64,000 nucleotides of DNA from Rhodoblastus sp963704565 (lineage in GTDB: Bacteria; Pseudomonadota; Alphaproteobacteria; Rhizobiales; Beijerinckiaceae), in contig OY969917.1 of assembly GCA_963704565.1 (NCBI GenBank), forward strand, positions 3,348,001-3,412,000. The letters run 5' to 3'. Of this stretch, positions 7,699 through 17,164 are shown one piece after another. The notes beneath the pieces are model-generated. The model was not told the origin of the DNA, ran no database searches, and saw only the letters and a list, made by a program, of their open reading frames with translations. The translations under genes and the position numbers were made by a program. Each line of letters begins with the position of its first letter. Position 1 is the first letter of the stretch.

Positions 7699-9231
7699 TT
7701 ACTGCCCCCGCCTTGCCGAGGACGCGAAGCGCAAGGCTTCCTCGGCGGCGCGGAACAAGGCGCGGGACTTGTTCACGCATTCGCGCTGTTCGCTCAAGGG
7801 GTCGGAATCATAGACGATTCCGGCGCCGGCCTGGACATGCATCTTGCCGTCCTTCACCACCGAGGTGCGCAGCACGATGCAAGTGTCCATTTCGCCCGAG
7901 GCGCCGAAATAGCCGATGCAGCCGCCATAGATGCCGCGCTTGTCCACTTCGAGTTCGTCGATGATCTCCATGGCGCGCACCTTTGGCGCGCCCGAGACGG
8001 TGCCGGCGGGGAAGCCGGCGGACAAAGCGTCGATCAGGTCGTGGCTCGGATCGAGCTTGCCTTCGACATTGGAGACGATGTGCATGACATGGCTATAGCG
8101 CTCGACGACGAATTGCTCGGTGACGCGGACCGTGCCGATCTCGGCGACGCGGCCGACATCGTTGCGGCCGAGGTCGAGCAGCATCAGATGTTCGGCGCGC
8201 TCCTTCTCGTCGGCCAGCAATTCGCGCTCCAGCGCCTCGTCCTCCTCGCGGGTGGCGCCGCGCCAGCGGGTGCCGGCGATCGGGCGGATGGTGACCTTGC
8301 CCTCGCGCGCGCGGACAAGAATTTCCGGGCTGGAGCAGACAATCTGGAAATCGGCGAAATCGAGATAGCACAGGAAGGGCGCCGGATTGACCCGGCGCAG
8401 CGCCCGATAGAGCGAGAAGGCCGGCAACTGGAACGGCGAGGTGAAGCGCTGCGACAGCACCACCTGGAAGATGTCGCCGGCGCGGATATAGGACTTGGCC
8501 GCCTCGACCATGCGCAGATAGCGCGCCTCGCCAGTGTTGGAGACCGGCTCGTGCGCCTGGAGCAGAAGCGCGTCGTCGGACTGGCCCTCGTGGCGCATCG
8601 GGCCTTCGAGCGCGGCGACCGCCTCGTCGAGGCGGGCGAGCGCCGTCTCATAGGCGGCGCGGGCGGCGATGTCGGCCCGCGGGCGGACGGGCGTCACCAG
8701 CCAGATTTCGTCGCGCACCGAATCGAACACCGCCATCAGGGTCGGGCGCACCAGCAGGGCGTCCGGCGTGCCGATCGGATCGGGTTTGGCCGGGGCGAGG
8801 CGCTCCATCTCGCGCACCATGTCATAGCCGAGATAGCCGAACACCCCCGCCGCCATCGGCGGCATGCCCGAAATTCCTGGAGCTGCGGCGGGAATGGCCG
8901 ATTCGTCGAGCAAAGCGCGCAAGGCGTCGAGCGGCTTGCCCTCGCAGGGAGCGAAATTTTCGCGATTCACGCGCGCGGCGCGATTGATCTCGGCCTTGCC
9001 GTCGCGCACCCGGAAGATCACGTCGGGATCGAGGCCGATCATCGAATAGCGGCCGCGCGCCGCGCCGCCCTCCACCGATTCGAGCAGAAAAATGTCGTCC
9101 TCGCGGCCATGCGACAATTTGAGAAAGGCCGAGACCGGGGTTTCGAGATCGGCGACCAAAGTCAGGCTGACCAGCGACGGCTCGCCGGCCTGATAAATCG
9201 CGGCGAAGGCGTCATATTCAGGCGCGAACAT
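7699..9231 (-). CDS. trpE: anthranilate synthase component I
   Basis: A 510-residue enzyme that converts chorismate to anthranilate, the first committed step of tryptophan synthesis, using ammonia from the TrpG subunit. Chorismate-binding signatures include 'SPEILVRAREGKVTIRPIAGTRWRG', 'LGRNDVGRVAEIGTV', 'FPAGTVSGAPKVRAMEIIDELE' and 'QAGAGIVYDSDP'. The N-terminal region contains 'LLESVEGGAARGRYSMIG', whose LLES matches the tryptophan-feedback element seen in TrpE proteins, so feedback inhibition is likely. trpG is not in the window. The gene follows the ppiD-like gene by 9 bases, so it is probably co-transcribed with it. Confidence 0.95.
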   Translation of the reverse strand: MFAPEYDAFAAIYQAGEPSLVSLTLVADLETPVSAFLKLSHGREDDIFLLESVEGGAARGRYSMIGLDPDVIFRVRDGKAEINRAARVNRENFAPCEGKPLDALRALLDESAIPAAAPGISGMPPMAAGVFGYLGYDMVREMERLAPAKPDPIGTPDALLVRPTLMAVFDSVRDEIWLVTPVRPRADIAARAAYETALARLDEAVAALEGPMRHEGQSDDALLLQAHEPVSNTGEARYLRMVEAAKSYIRAGDIFQVVLSQRFTSPFQLPAFSLYRALRRVNPAPFLCYLDFADFQIVCSSPEILVRAREGKVTIRPIAGTRWRGATREEDEALERELLADEKERAEHLMLLDLGRNDVGRVAEIGTVRVTEQFVVERYSHVMHIVSNVEGKLDPSHDLIDALSAGFPAGTVSGAPKVRAMEIIDELEVDKRGIYGGCIGYFGASGEMDTCIVLRTSVVKDGKMHVQAGAGIVYDSDPLSEQRECVNKSRALFRAAEEALRFASSARRGQ

Positions 9232-9240
9232 GCTCGTCCC

Positions 9241-11148
9241 CTATTCCTGTCCGATGATCGCGGCATAGGCGGCCTGGTTCAAACGCAGACCCAGTTGCGA
9301 CTGCAATCCGGAAACATATTGGGTGAAGAGATCGTCGCCGAGGCCCTCGTCGAGCTGGGGCGTGATTTTGGCGATGGCCGGGTTTTTCAGGTCGAGCGGC
9401 GGCGTCGCGGCGTCGGTGACCTTGAACACCACGCGGCCGCCCTTGTCGGCCAAGGCGACGCCGGCGCCGCCGACCGGCGTGCCGAACATCTGCTCGACGG
9501 CGGCGGGCGACAGGCCCGGCGCGCCGGAGCGCGGGAAGGGCGGGGTGTGAAAAAGGGTCGCGCCATTGGCGGCGGCGACTTTTTCCGGGCTCTGGCCGGC
9601 GTCGATCTGGCGCGCGAGTTCATTGGCCTTGGTCGCGACCTGCTTTTCCGCCTCGTCGTCGCGCATGGCCTTGAGGATTTGCGGCCGAACCTCGGCGAGC
9701 GGCAATTGGCGCGAGGGCTGGACGGCGTTGATCTCGAACCAGTCATATCCGCCGTCGCGGCGCGAGACCGCGTCATTGTCCACGCCGACATCCGAGGCGA
9801 AAATCGCCTTGAGCAGATCGGAATCGCCGGCGAGCGCGGGAATGCGCGCGCCGGACTGGCCGGCCTCGCCCTTGCCGGCGCCCGCGGCGTCGGTCGTGAA
9901 AAGCTGGGGCGTCAACCCGACGGCCTTGGCCGCGTCGCTCAGGTTCTTGCCGGCGGCGCGCTGATCCTCGATCTTGTCGTGCAGTTTCTGGATCGCGTCG
10001 CGCGCCCGCAGGCGGGCGAGCCCCTGCTTGATCTGATCCTTGACCGAATCGAAGGGTTTCGTCGCGCCCGGCTCGATGCGGGAGACCCTGGCCAGGACCA
10101 CGCCGAACTTGCCGGCGACCGGCTGGGTGACGCCGGGCTGCTTGAGGGCGAAGGCGGCGCTGGCGATCGCCGGATCGAACATCGAGGCTTCAGTGGTTTC
10201 GCCGATGTCGGCGAGCACGCCGCCCGCCGCCTTGTCGGCGGTGACCTTGTCGAAACTTTCGCCGGCGTCGATTCGCGCTCGCGCCTTGGCGGCGTCGGCG
10301 GCGTTGGCGAAGGTCAGCAGCGTGACGGCGCGCTTTTCCGGCGTGGAATAGAGGCGGGCGAGATCGTGGTCATAGGATTTGCGCGCTTCGTCGTCGGAGA
10401 TCGCGATGGTCTTGGCGACGGAATCCGGCGTGATGATCAGGACATTGACGGCGCGATATTCCGGGCTGCGGTAAATGTCCTTATGCCGGTCGTACCAGGT
10501 CGTCACCGCCTCGTCGGCGGGCGGGGGCGCCTTGGAGAGATCGGGCGCCGGCAGGACGAAATAATCCGCCTGCCGGGTCTGGCTGGCGTAGGTATTGATG
10601 GCGGCGAGCAGGACCATCGGCGCGTTGAGGCCGCCGGTCAGCGCCGCGCCGATCTGCTTGCGCAAGGCGAGCTGGCGCTGCTCGCGAATGAAGCTGGTTT
10701 CGCTATAGCCGTTATCGCGCAGGATCAGGTCCATGCGGGCCTGATCGAAGCCGGCGGGGCCGGCGAAGGCTTTTTCGGCGCGCACGATCCTGGCGATGTC
10801 GGCGTCGGAAATCGCGAGACCGAGGCGCCGGGCGTCCTGATCGAGCGCGGAGCCGGTCACCAGCTCCGCCATCACCTGACGGTCGAGGCCGATCTTGCGC
10901 GCCTCCTGGCTGGTGATGGCGCGCCGCGTCTGCTGCTGGAGCCGCTGCAAATCGTTCTGATAGCTGTTGCGGTATTCCTGGACGGTGATTTCCCGGTCGC
11001 CGATGGTCGCAAGCTGGTTGCCGCGGAAATTGGTGAACATGTCGCGGATGCCCCACAGGCCGAAGCCGACCACGATCACGGCGGCGAAAGCCGCGAGAAT
11101 GAGGCGGCCGAAAATATTCTTCGACATGAGCCGCAGACCATCGAGCAT
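9241..11148 (-). CDS. ppiD: periplasmic peptidyl-prolyl isomerase PpiD-like
   Basis: A 635-residue, membrane-anchored periplasmic foldase. A short cytoplasmic lead is followed by one membrane helix (about residues 14-34, ILAAFAAVIVVGFGLWGIRDMF). Then come a SurA/PpiD-type chaperone N-domain (residues ~35-170), a parvulin-like domain around residues 240-360 and a long C-terminal chaperone region. This order matches SurA_N_3/PpiD proteins that assist outer-membrane and secreted proteins near the Sec translocon. The catalytic parvulin signature is degenerate, as is usual for PpiD, so isomerase activity is uncertain. It is directly upstream of trpE on the same strand. Confidence 0.88.
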   Translation of the reverse strand: MLDGLRLMSKNIFGRLILAAFAAVIVVGFGLWGIRDMFTNFRGNQLATIGDREITVQEYRNSYQNDLQRLQQQTRRAITSQEARKIGLDRQVMAELVTGSALDQDARRLGLAISDADIARIVRAEKAFAGPAGFDQARMDLILRDNGYSETSFIREQRQLALRKQIGAALTGGLNAPMVLLAAINTYASQTRQADYFVLPAPDLSKAPPPADEAVTTWYDRHKDIYRSPEYRAVNVLIITPDSVAKTIAISDDEARKSYDHDLARLYSTPEKRAVTLLTFANAADAAKARARIDAGESFDKVTADKAAGGVLADIGETTEASMFDPAIASAAFALKQPGVTQPVAGKFGVVLARVSRIEPGATKPFDSVKDQIKQGLARLRARDAIQKLHDKIEDQRAAGKNLSDAAKAVGLTPQLFTTDAAGAGKGEAGQSGARIPALAGDSDLLKAIFASDVGVDNDAVSRRDGGYDWFEINAVQPSRQLPLAEVRPQILKAMRDDEAEKQVATKANELARQIDAGQSPEKVAAANGATLFHTPPFPRSGAPGLSPAAVEQMFGTPVGGAGVALADKGGRVVFKVTDAATPPLDLKNPAIAKITPQLDEGLGDDLFTQYVSGLQSQLGLRLNQAAYAAIIGQE

Positions 11149-11371
11149 CTTGTCTTTCCTGTTCTTGCGCCGGTTGGAAGGCGTTGGAGGCGCGCGGGAC
11201 TATAGAAACGGCGAAGCCCGCGCGCAACGGCGCTTTCCGCCCGCGCTTTTGACCTCAGTCCGGCGCCGAAAACAAGCCATTTGTCGCCGGCGCGCGCCGC
11301 CGCTTCATTTCACCCCATTTCCAAGCGGCGCAGGCTCTGCTATTCGGGCGCGAATTCTGGGGGAAACGAAC

Positions 11372-12121
11372 ATGACGACGAAGATCCGCCCGCTCGCCGC
11401 CGGCAACTGGAAAATGAACGGCCTCAGCGCCTCGATCGGCGAAATCGAGGCCATGGCCGAGGCCGCGACGCGGATCGGCGGCGCGGACGTGCTGATCTGC
11501 CCGCCGGCGACCCTGATCGCCGCCGCTTGCGCCGCCGCCGCCGGGCGAATCGCCATCGGCGGCCAGGATTGCCACGCCAAGGCGTCCGGCGCCCATACCG
11601 GCGACATTTCCGCCGAACAGCTCAAGGACGCGGGCGCGACTTTCATCATCGTCGGCCATTCCGAGCGCCGCGCCGATCACGGCGAGAGCGACGAGATGGT
11701 GCGCGCCAAGGCCGAAGCGGCGCTGCGCGCCGGGCTGACGGCGATCGTCTGCGTCGGCGAAACCCATCACCAGCGCGAAGCCGGCCAGACCCTGGCGGTG
11801 GTCGGCGGCCAGCTTTCAGGCTCGCTGCCGCATGGCGCGACCGCGAAGAATCTGGTCATAGCCTATGAGCCGGTCTGGGCCATCGGCACCGGCCTTACCC
11901 CGACGCCGGCCGATGTCGCCGAGGTCCATGGCTTCATCCGCCACGAACTGGTCGATCTCATGCCGGGCGACGGCGCTTCCGTGCGCATCCTCTACGGCGG
12001 CTCGGTCAAGCCCTCCAACGCCGCCGAACTGATGGCGGTGGCGAATGTCAATGGCGCGCTGGTCGGCGGGGCGAGCCTGACCGCCAAGGATTTTCTCGGC
12101 ATCGCCTCCGTTTACAAGTAA
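11372..12121 (+). CDS. tpiA: triose-phosphate isomerase
   Basis: A 249-residue glycolytic enzyme interconverting dihydroxyacetone phosphate and glyceraldehyde 3-phosphate. Catalytic residues are all visible: N and K in 'GNWKMNG', the histidine in 'GHSERR', the glutamate in 'AYEPVWAIGTG', and the phosphate-gripping 'YGGSVKPSNA' loop. The length is normal. The ATG at 11372 follows GGGGGAAACGAAC. The 223-base space before it is shared with the divergent ppiD gene and must hold both promoters. The tpiA-secG-pyrG order that follows is a recognised alphaproteobacterial arrangement. Confidence 0.96.
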   Translation: MTTKIRPLAAGNWKMNGLSASIGEIEAMAEAATRIGGADVLICPPATLIAAACAAAAGRIAIGGQDCHAKASGAHTGDISAEQLKDAGATFIIVGHSERRADHGESDEMVRAKAEAALRAGLTAIVCVGETHHQREAGQTLAVVGGQLSGSLPHGATAKNLVIAYEPVWAIGTGLTPTPADVAEVHGFIRHELVDLMPGDGASVRILYGGSVKPSNAAELMAVANVNGALVGGASLTAKDFLGIASVYK

Positions 12122-12175
12122 ACGCCGCGCCGGGGTTCCCATCCGGCTCGTTTTGCGCTAAGACGCGCCGACTAA

Positions 12176-12215
12176 GCCGCCGCGGCCCTGTCGCGGCGGC
12201 TTTTGCGGTTTTTCA
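12176..12215 (+). terminator. rho-independent terminator after tpiA
   Basis: A 9-bp perfect stem GCCGCCGCG / CGCGGCGGC (12176-12184 / 12192-12200) with a 7-base loop is followed by TTTTGCGGTTTTT. It ends the tpiA transcript before secG. Confidence 0.8.
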
Positions 12216-12271
12216 TGGATTACAGCGCCGTGGCCGGGAGGTTTTTTCCGGCAAGGCTCGAAGGACAAACA

Positions 12272-12667
12272 ATGCAGACGGTTCTCATCGTCATTCATCT
12301 TCTCATCGTGGTGGCGCTGATCACCGTGGTTCTGTTGCAGCGCTCCGAAGGCGGCGCCTTGGGCATGGGCGGCGGCGCCGGCGGTTTCTTCACCGGGCGC
12401 GGCCAGGCCAATGCGCTGACCAGGACGACGGCGATTCTCGCCACCCTGTTCTTCATGACCAGTCTGGGCCTGACCATTCTCTCGACCCTGACGCATTCGA
12501 AGAAATCCATCTTCGAAACGCCCGTGGCCGCGCCGGCTTCCCAGCAGAACGCCCCTGCGCAGCCCAAGGGCACGGTGCTCGACCAGTTGAAGCAGATGGA
12601 ACAGAACAAGGCGTCATCCGCGCCGCAGGCTCCCGAGCCTGTCCCGGCGCCGCCGCGTTCTCAGTAA
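12272..12667 (+). CDS. secG: preprotein translocase subunit SecG
   Basis: A 131-residue inner-membrane protein and small partner of SecYE that helps protein export. Membrane helix 1 (about residues 4-23) and helix 2 (about 52-74) flank the typical 'SEGGALGMGGG..GFFTGRG' loop. The tail is proline/alanine/glutamine-rich, as is common in alphaproteobacterial SecG. The ATG at 12272 has AAGGA at 12261-12265 in front of it and places the first helix at the N-terminus. Confidence 0.93.
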   Translation: MQTVLIVIHLLIVVALITVVLLQRSEGGALGMGGGAGGFFTGRGQANALTRTTAILATLFFMTSLGLTILSTLTHSKKSIFETPVAAPASQQNAPAQPKGTVLDQLKQMEQNKASSAPQAPEPVPAPPRSQ

Positions 12668-12802
12668 GCAAGCCCGCGCGTCGCGTTCTTTAGCCGATCG
12701 GGGCCGGTTCGCTGGCCCTTTGTCGAGAAAAACCACTTGGCGTCCAGATTGGCGCCCGGCGCTTTTGCGTCGTGTCCAGGACAACCCCCGAGGCGGCCCG
12801 AA

Positions 12803-14431
<1,629 letters not shown>

Positions 14432-14462
14432 GGCTCAGTCTTTGGGAAGGGGCGAGGGGAAT

Positions 14463-14483
14463 TGTGTTGCGATTGTCAACACA
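14463..14483. promoter_or_regulatory. inverted-repeat operator before DUF1778/GNAT pair
   Basis: TGTGTTG-N7-CAACACA, a perfect 7-bp inverted repeat, ends 18 bases before the antitoxin start. RHH antitoxins of this type bind such palindromes, so autorepression is inferred. Confidence 0.55.
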
Positions 14484-14501
14484 GTTCGCTATCATTTTTC
14501 C

Positions 14502-14795
14502 ATGAGCCCCCGCAACAGCCAGACCGCCGAAGTCAATATTCATCTCCGCGCCCGCGAGACGGACAGGGCGCTGATCGATCGCGCGGCGGAGCTGGTGGGC
14601 GCGAACCGGTCTCAATTCATGCTGGCCTCGGCTATCAAGGAGGCCAAGAACGTGCTGCTCGATCAATCGACGATCTACCCCAGCGCGCGGGCGTTTCAGC
14701 AGGTCATGGACTGGATGGACGCCGAGCCAGCGCCAAGCGAGGCGGCGGGCATGAAGCGCATCCTGCAAGCCAAAACGCCGTGGCGCGGTGAATGA
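14502..14795 (+). CDS. DUF1778 (RHH) antitoxin, TacA-like
   Basis: A 97-residue protein with the ribbon-helix-helix pattern of DUF1778 antitoxins: 'AEVNIHLRARETDRALIDRAAELVGANRSQFMLASAIKEA'. In characterised TacAT pairs the N-terminal RHH binds the operon's operator and the C-terminal tail blocks the toxin's acetyltransferase site. Here the tail runs from about residue 55. The ATG at 14502 starts just where homology begins, and an inverted repeat lies 18-39 bases upstream. The gene overlaps the toxin gene by 8 bases, which implies coupled translation. Confidence 0.87.
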   Translation: MSPRNSQTAEVNIHLRARETDRALIDRAAELVGANRSQFMLASAIKEAKNVLLDQSTIYPSARAFQQVMDWMDAEPAPSEAAGMKRILQAKTPWRGE

Positions 14796-15309
14796 GGCGG
14801 CGCCCTTCGGTCCTCCCGTCCTCCTGACCGAGGCCCATGATGTTTCGGCCTTCGACAGCGGCGAATCCGTTCTCGACGATTGGCTGCGCGAACGCGCCTT
14901 GCCCAATTTGCAGATCGCGGCGAGCCGGACCTATGTCCTGTGTCCGGCCGCAACCCAAAAGGTCGTCGGTTTTTTCGCCCTGACCATGGGACAAATTCTC
15001 GCGCGGGAAACGCTCGGCTCGATGCGGCGCAACATGCCGCAGCAGATTCCCGCCGTGGTTCTCGGCCGGCTCGCCATCGACCGCGCCTGGCAGGGCCGGG
15101 GACTTGGCCGCGCCCTTCTCGCGGAGGTGGTTCGCCGCTCTCTCCGCGCCAGCGCGGAAGTTTCGGCGTGGCTGGTCATCGTCCATGCGATTTCGCCCTC
15201 CGCCGAAGCTTTTTATCTCCATCACGGATTCGCGCGCCTCCCGGTGGCGACGCCCATTCTCGCCCTCGACCTGCTCAAGCTCCAGCGGCTGGCTCAAATC
15301 AAGGATTGA
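14788..15309 (+). CDS. GNAT acetyltransferase toxin, TacT-like
   Basis: A 173-residue GNAT-fold protein. Such toxins acetylate the amino group of aminoacyl-tRNA and stop translation. The early 'FDSGESVLDDWLRERAL' is typical of TacT-type toxins (FDCG...LDxWLxxxAL). The acetyl-CoA loop is 'RLAIDRAWQGRGLGRALLAEVVRRS' (R/Q-x-x-G-x-G/A), and the end has 'SPSAEAFYLHHGFARLP', with the tyrosine that commonly acts as general acid. A GTG start at 14788 overlaps the antitoxin. The DUF1778-GNAT order and overlap strongly support a type II toxin-antitoxin pair, inserted between pyrG and kdsA. Confidence 0.88.
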   Translation: MNEAAPFGPPVLLTEAHDVSAFDSGESVLDDWLRERALPNLQIAASRTYVLCPAATQKVVGFFALTMGQILARETLGSMRRNMPQQIPAVVLGRLAIDRAWQGRGLGRALLAEVVRRSLRASAEVSAWLVIVHAISPSAEAFYLHHGFARLPVATPILALDLLKLQRLAQIKD

Positions 15310-15394
15310 GTCGGGCGCGAAGGAAAGAGCCGAAGACTTGCCTGCGCAGGCCGATTGGTCGATAAGGTCGCGCTCCGCAGTCGGAAATGTTTTC

Positions 15395-16033
15395 ATGTCG
15401 CGCAAGCTCGTCCGCATATCCTTGACCGCCGCCAGCCGGCAGAACCTTGTCGGGGCCTGGACGCGGCTCGGCTTTGCACTGGACCCGGACGGCGCCGGCG
15501 TTACGCTCGCCGATGGCGTGAGTTTGGCTTTTTGTGCGAGCGACGATCCGGAGCGGCGGGTTTCCGTCGGCCTGAGCGCCCGTCCCGGCGACGCGCCGCC
15601 TTTGCCGGCCGGCGAGGTTTCGGGCTGTTTTCAGCTGGTCGAGGGCGCGCCGGCTTTGAGCGCGCCCGATCATCCCAATGGCGCCGTGAGCCTGCGCGAA
15701 GTCGTCGTCTGCGCCGAGGAGCCGGCAGATCACGCCGAATTTCTTTCGGCGCTCACCGGCCAGAGGGAAATGCTGGCGACTTCGGCGGGGCTGGACATCC
15801 AGCTCGCGGGCGGGGCGAGCCTCCAGATCCTGAGCCCGAGGGCTTTCGCCTTCCGTTTCGGGGTGAACCCGCACACGGGAAAATTTTTCATCGGCGGTCT
15901 GGTGTTCGGCGTCAAGAATCTGAACCAAACCGACGCGGCGCTGGCGTCGAAAGGCCTGATGACGATTTTTCAAGTCGGCCGGCTGGCGGCGGGCGTGGCC
16001 GAGGGCGTGGCGGTCGCTTTCGAGCGGGCATGA
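15395..16033 (+). CDS. VOC-like (glyoxalase-fold) protein
   Basis: A 212-residue protein of unassigned function. The layout suggests two beta-alpha-beta-beta-beta modules of the vicinal-oxygen-chelate fold: 'LVGAWTRLGFALDPDGAGVTLADG..LAF' near residue 20-45, then 'HPNGAVSLREVVVCAEEPADHAEFLSALTGQ' near 95-125, with the paired 'VFGVKNLNQTDAALASKG' near the end. Clear metal ligands are hard to assign, so enzymatic activity is uncertain. The TGA at 16031-16033 overlaps an ATG (16030) of the kdsA frame, so the two genes are probably co-transcribed. Confidence 0.55.
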   Translation: MSRKLVRISLTAASRQNLVGAWTRLGFALDPDGAGVTLADGVSLAFCASDDPERRVSVGLSARPGDAPPLPAGEVSGCFQLVEGAPALSAPDHPNGAVSLREVVVCAEEPADHAEFLSALTGQREMLATSAGLDIQLAGGASLQILSPRAFAFRFGVNPHTGKFFIGGLVFGVKNLNQTDAALASKGLMTIFQVGRLAAGVAEGVAVAFERA

Positions 16034-16044
16034 CGGGAGCAAGA

Positions 16045-16899
16045 ATGTCGGAAACGCGCAAGAATGCGGTGGTTGTGGTTGGCGCGGGCCCGCGCGCCGC
16101 GCGTTTCGGCAATCATCTGCCCTTCGCCCTGATCGCCGGCCCCTGCGCCCTGGAAAGCCGCGACCATGCGCTGTTCATGGCCGAGAAAATGGCGGCGCTG
16201 ACCGAAAGACTTGGGCTTGATTACGTCTTCAAATCCTCGTTCGACAAGGCCAACCGCACTTCGGCGCAGGGCAGGCGCGGCGTCGGGATCGACGCGGCCT
16301 TGAAAATTTTTCAGGAGATCAAGCAGACCTTCGGCCTGCCGGTGGTCACCGACGTGCATGAAAAGGAACAATGCGCGGTCGTGGCGGAAGTGGCGGACCT
16401 GTTGCAGATTCCGGCCTTCCTGTGCCGCCAGACCGACCTTCTGCTGGCGGCGGCGGCTACGGCTAAGCCGGTGAACGTCAAGAAGGGCCAGTTCCTGGCC
16501 CCCTGGGACATGAAGAATGTCGCCGCGAAAATTTATGACGCGGGCAATGCCGACGTGCTGGTGACCGAGCGCGGCGTCTCCTTTGGCTACAACACGCTGG
16601 TCACCGATTTTCGCGGCCTGACGATCATGGCCGAACAAATCGGCGCGCCGGTGATTTTCGACGCCACTCACAGCGTCCAGCAGCCGGGCGGGCAGGGAAC
16701 CTCTTCAGGCGGCCAGCGAGAGTTCGTGCCGGTCCTGGCGCGGGCGGCGGTGGCGGTCGGCGTCGCCGGCCTGTTCATCGAGACCCATGACGCGCCGGAA
16801 AAAGCCTTTTCGGACGGGCCGAACATGGTCCCGCTCGACGAAATGCCGGCTTTGCTGGAAAGGCTTATCGCCTTCGACCGTCTGGCCAAATCGGCCTGA
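16045..16899 (+). CDS. kdsA: 3-deoxy-8-phosphooctulonate synthase
   Basis: A 284-residue enzyme that joins PEP and arabinose 5-phosphate to make KDO-8-P for lipopolysaccharide inner core. Signatures are 'LIAGPCALESRDHA', 'VFKSSFDKANRTSAQG', 'TDVHEKEQCA', 'LCRQTDLLLAAA', 'VNVKKGQFLAPWDM' and 'FDATHSVQQPGGQG'. The cysteine in AGPCALES is the metal ligand of the metal-dependent class; metal-independent enzymes such as E. coli KdsA have asparagine there. The ATG at 16045 has GGGAG 5 bases ahead and is preferred. The ATG at 16030 overlaps the previous stop and would add five residues. Confidence 0.95.
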   Translation: MSETRKNAVVVVGAGPRAARFGNHLPFALIAGPCALESRDHALFMAEKMAALTERLGLDYVFKSSFDKANRTSAQGRRGVGIDAALKIFQEIKQTFGLPVVTDVHEKEQCAVVAEVADLLQIPAFLCRQTDLLLAAAATAKPVNVKKGQFLAPWDMKNVAAKIYDAGNADVLVTERGVSFGYNTLVTDFRGLTIMAEQIGAPVIFDATHSVQQPGGQGTSSGGQREFVPVLARAAVAVGVAGLFIETHDAPEKAFSDGPNMVPLDEMPALLERLIAFDRLAKSA

Positions 16900-16937
16900 A
16901 AGCGGGCGGCGCTTTTGGCGCCGCCCCGCCGTTCTCA

Positions 16938-17063
16938 TCAATGATGATGATGATGGTGGTGGTGATGGCAATGATGATGATGCCATCCGCAAGCCGAGGC
17001 CGGGGCGGCGGCAAGGAACAGCGCCGAGACGAGAACGGCCGCGGAGACGAGCGATTTCAACAT
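16938..17063 (-). CDS. 41-residue secreted histidine-rich peptide
   Basis: A short gene: start codon at 17063, stop TGA at 16940-16938. An AAAGGGG ribosome site lies 8 bases before the ATG. Residues 1-24 form a clear Sec signal (MLKSLVSAAVLVSALFLAAA, then PASA), so cleavage after ASA would release a 17-residue peptide: CGW, four His, Cys, nine His. That is 13 histidines and two cysteines of 17. Nickel, zinc or copper binding in the periplasm is inferred from composition. The signal peptide, ribosome site and clean stop argue for a real gene, although the His run could also be a repeat expansion. A cysteine right at the cut site resembles but does not match a lipobox. Confidence 0.65.
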   Translation of the reverse strand: MLKSLVSAAVLVSALFLAAAPASACGWHHHHCHHHHHHHHH

Positions 17064-17164
17064 GGAATAGCCCCTTTAAAACTGGCCGCGTCGATCGCCG
17101 CCAGTTCCGTGAATGTAAGGCCCGCGACCTGAACGGCACGTGAACTGCCGCCGCCGCGCCTGGC

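Noticed and set aside
7591..11205. A 1204-residue open frame on the plus strand
   Set aside because: It is antisense to trpE and the ppiD-like gene, both strongly supported. Long shadow frames are expected at this GC content.
16902..16930. Terminator after kdsA
   Set aside because: There is a GC-rich inverted repeat (GGGCGGCGC..GCGCCGCCC) but no T-run after it on either strand.
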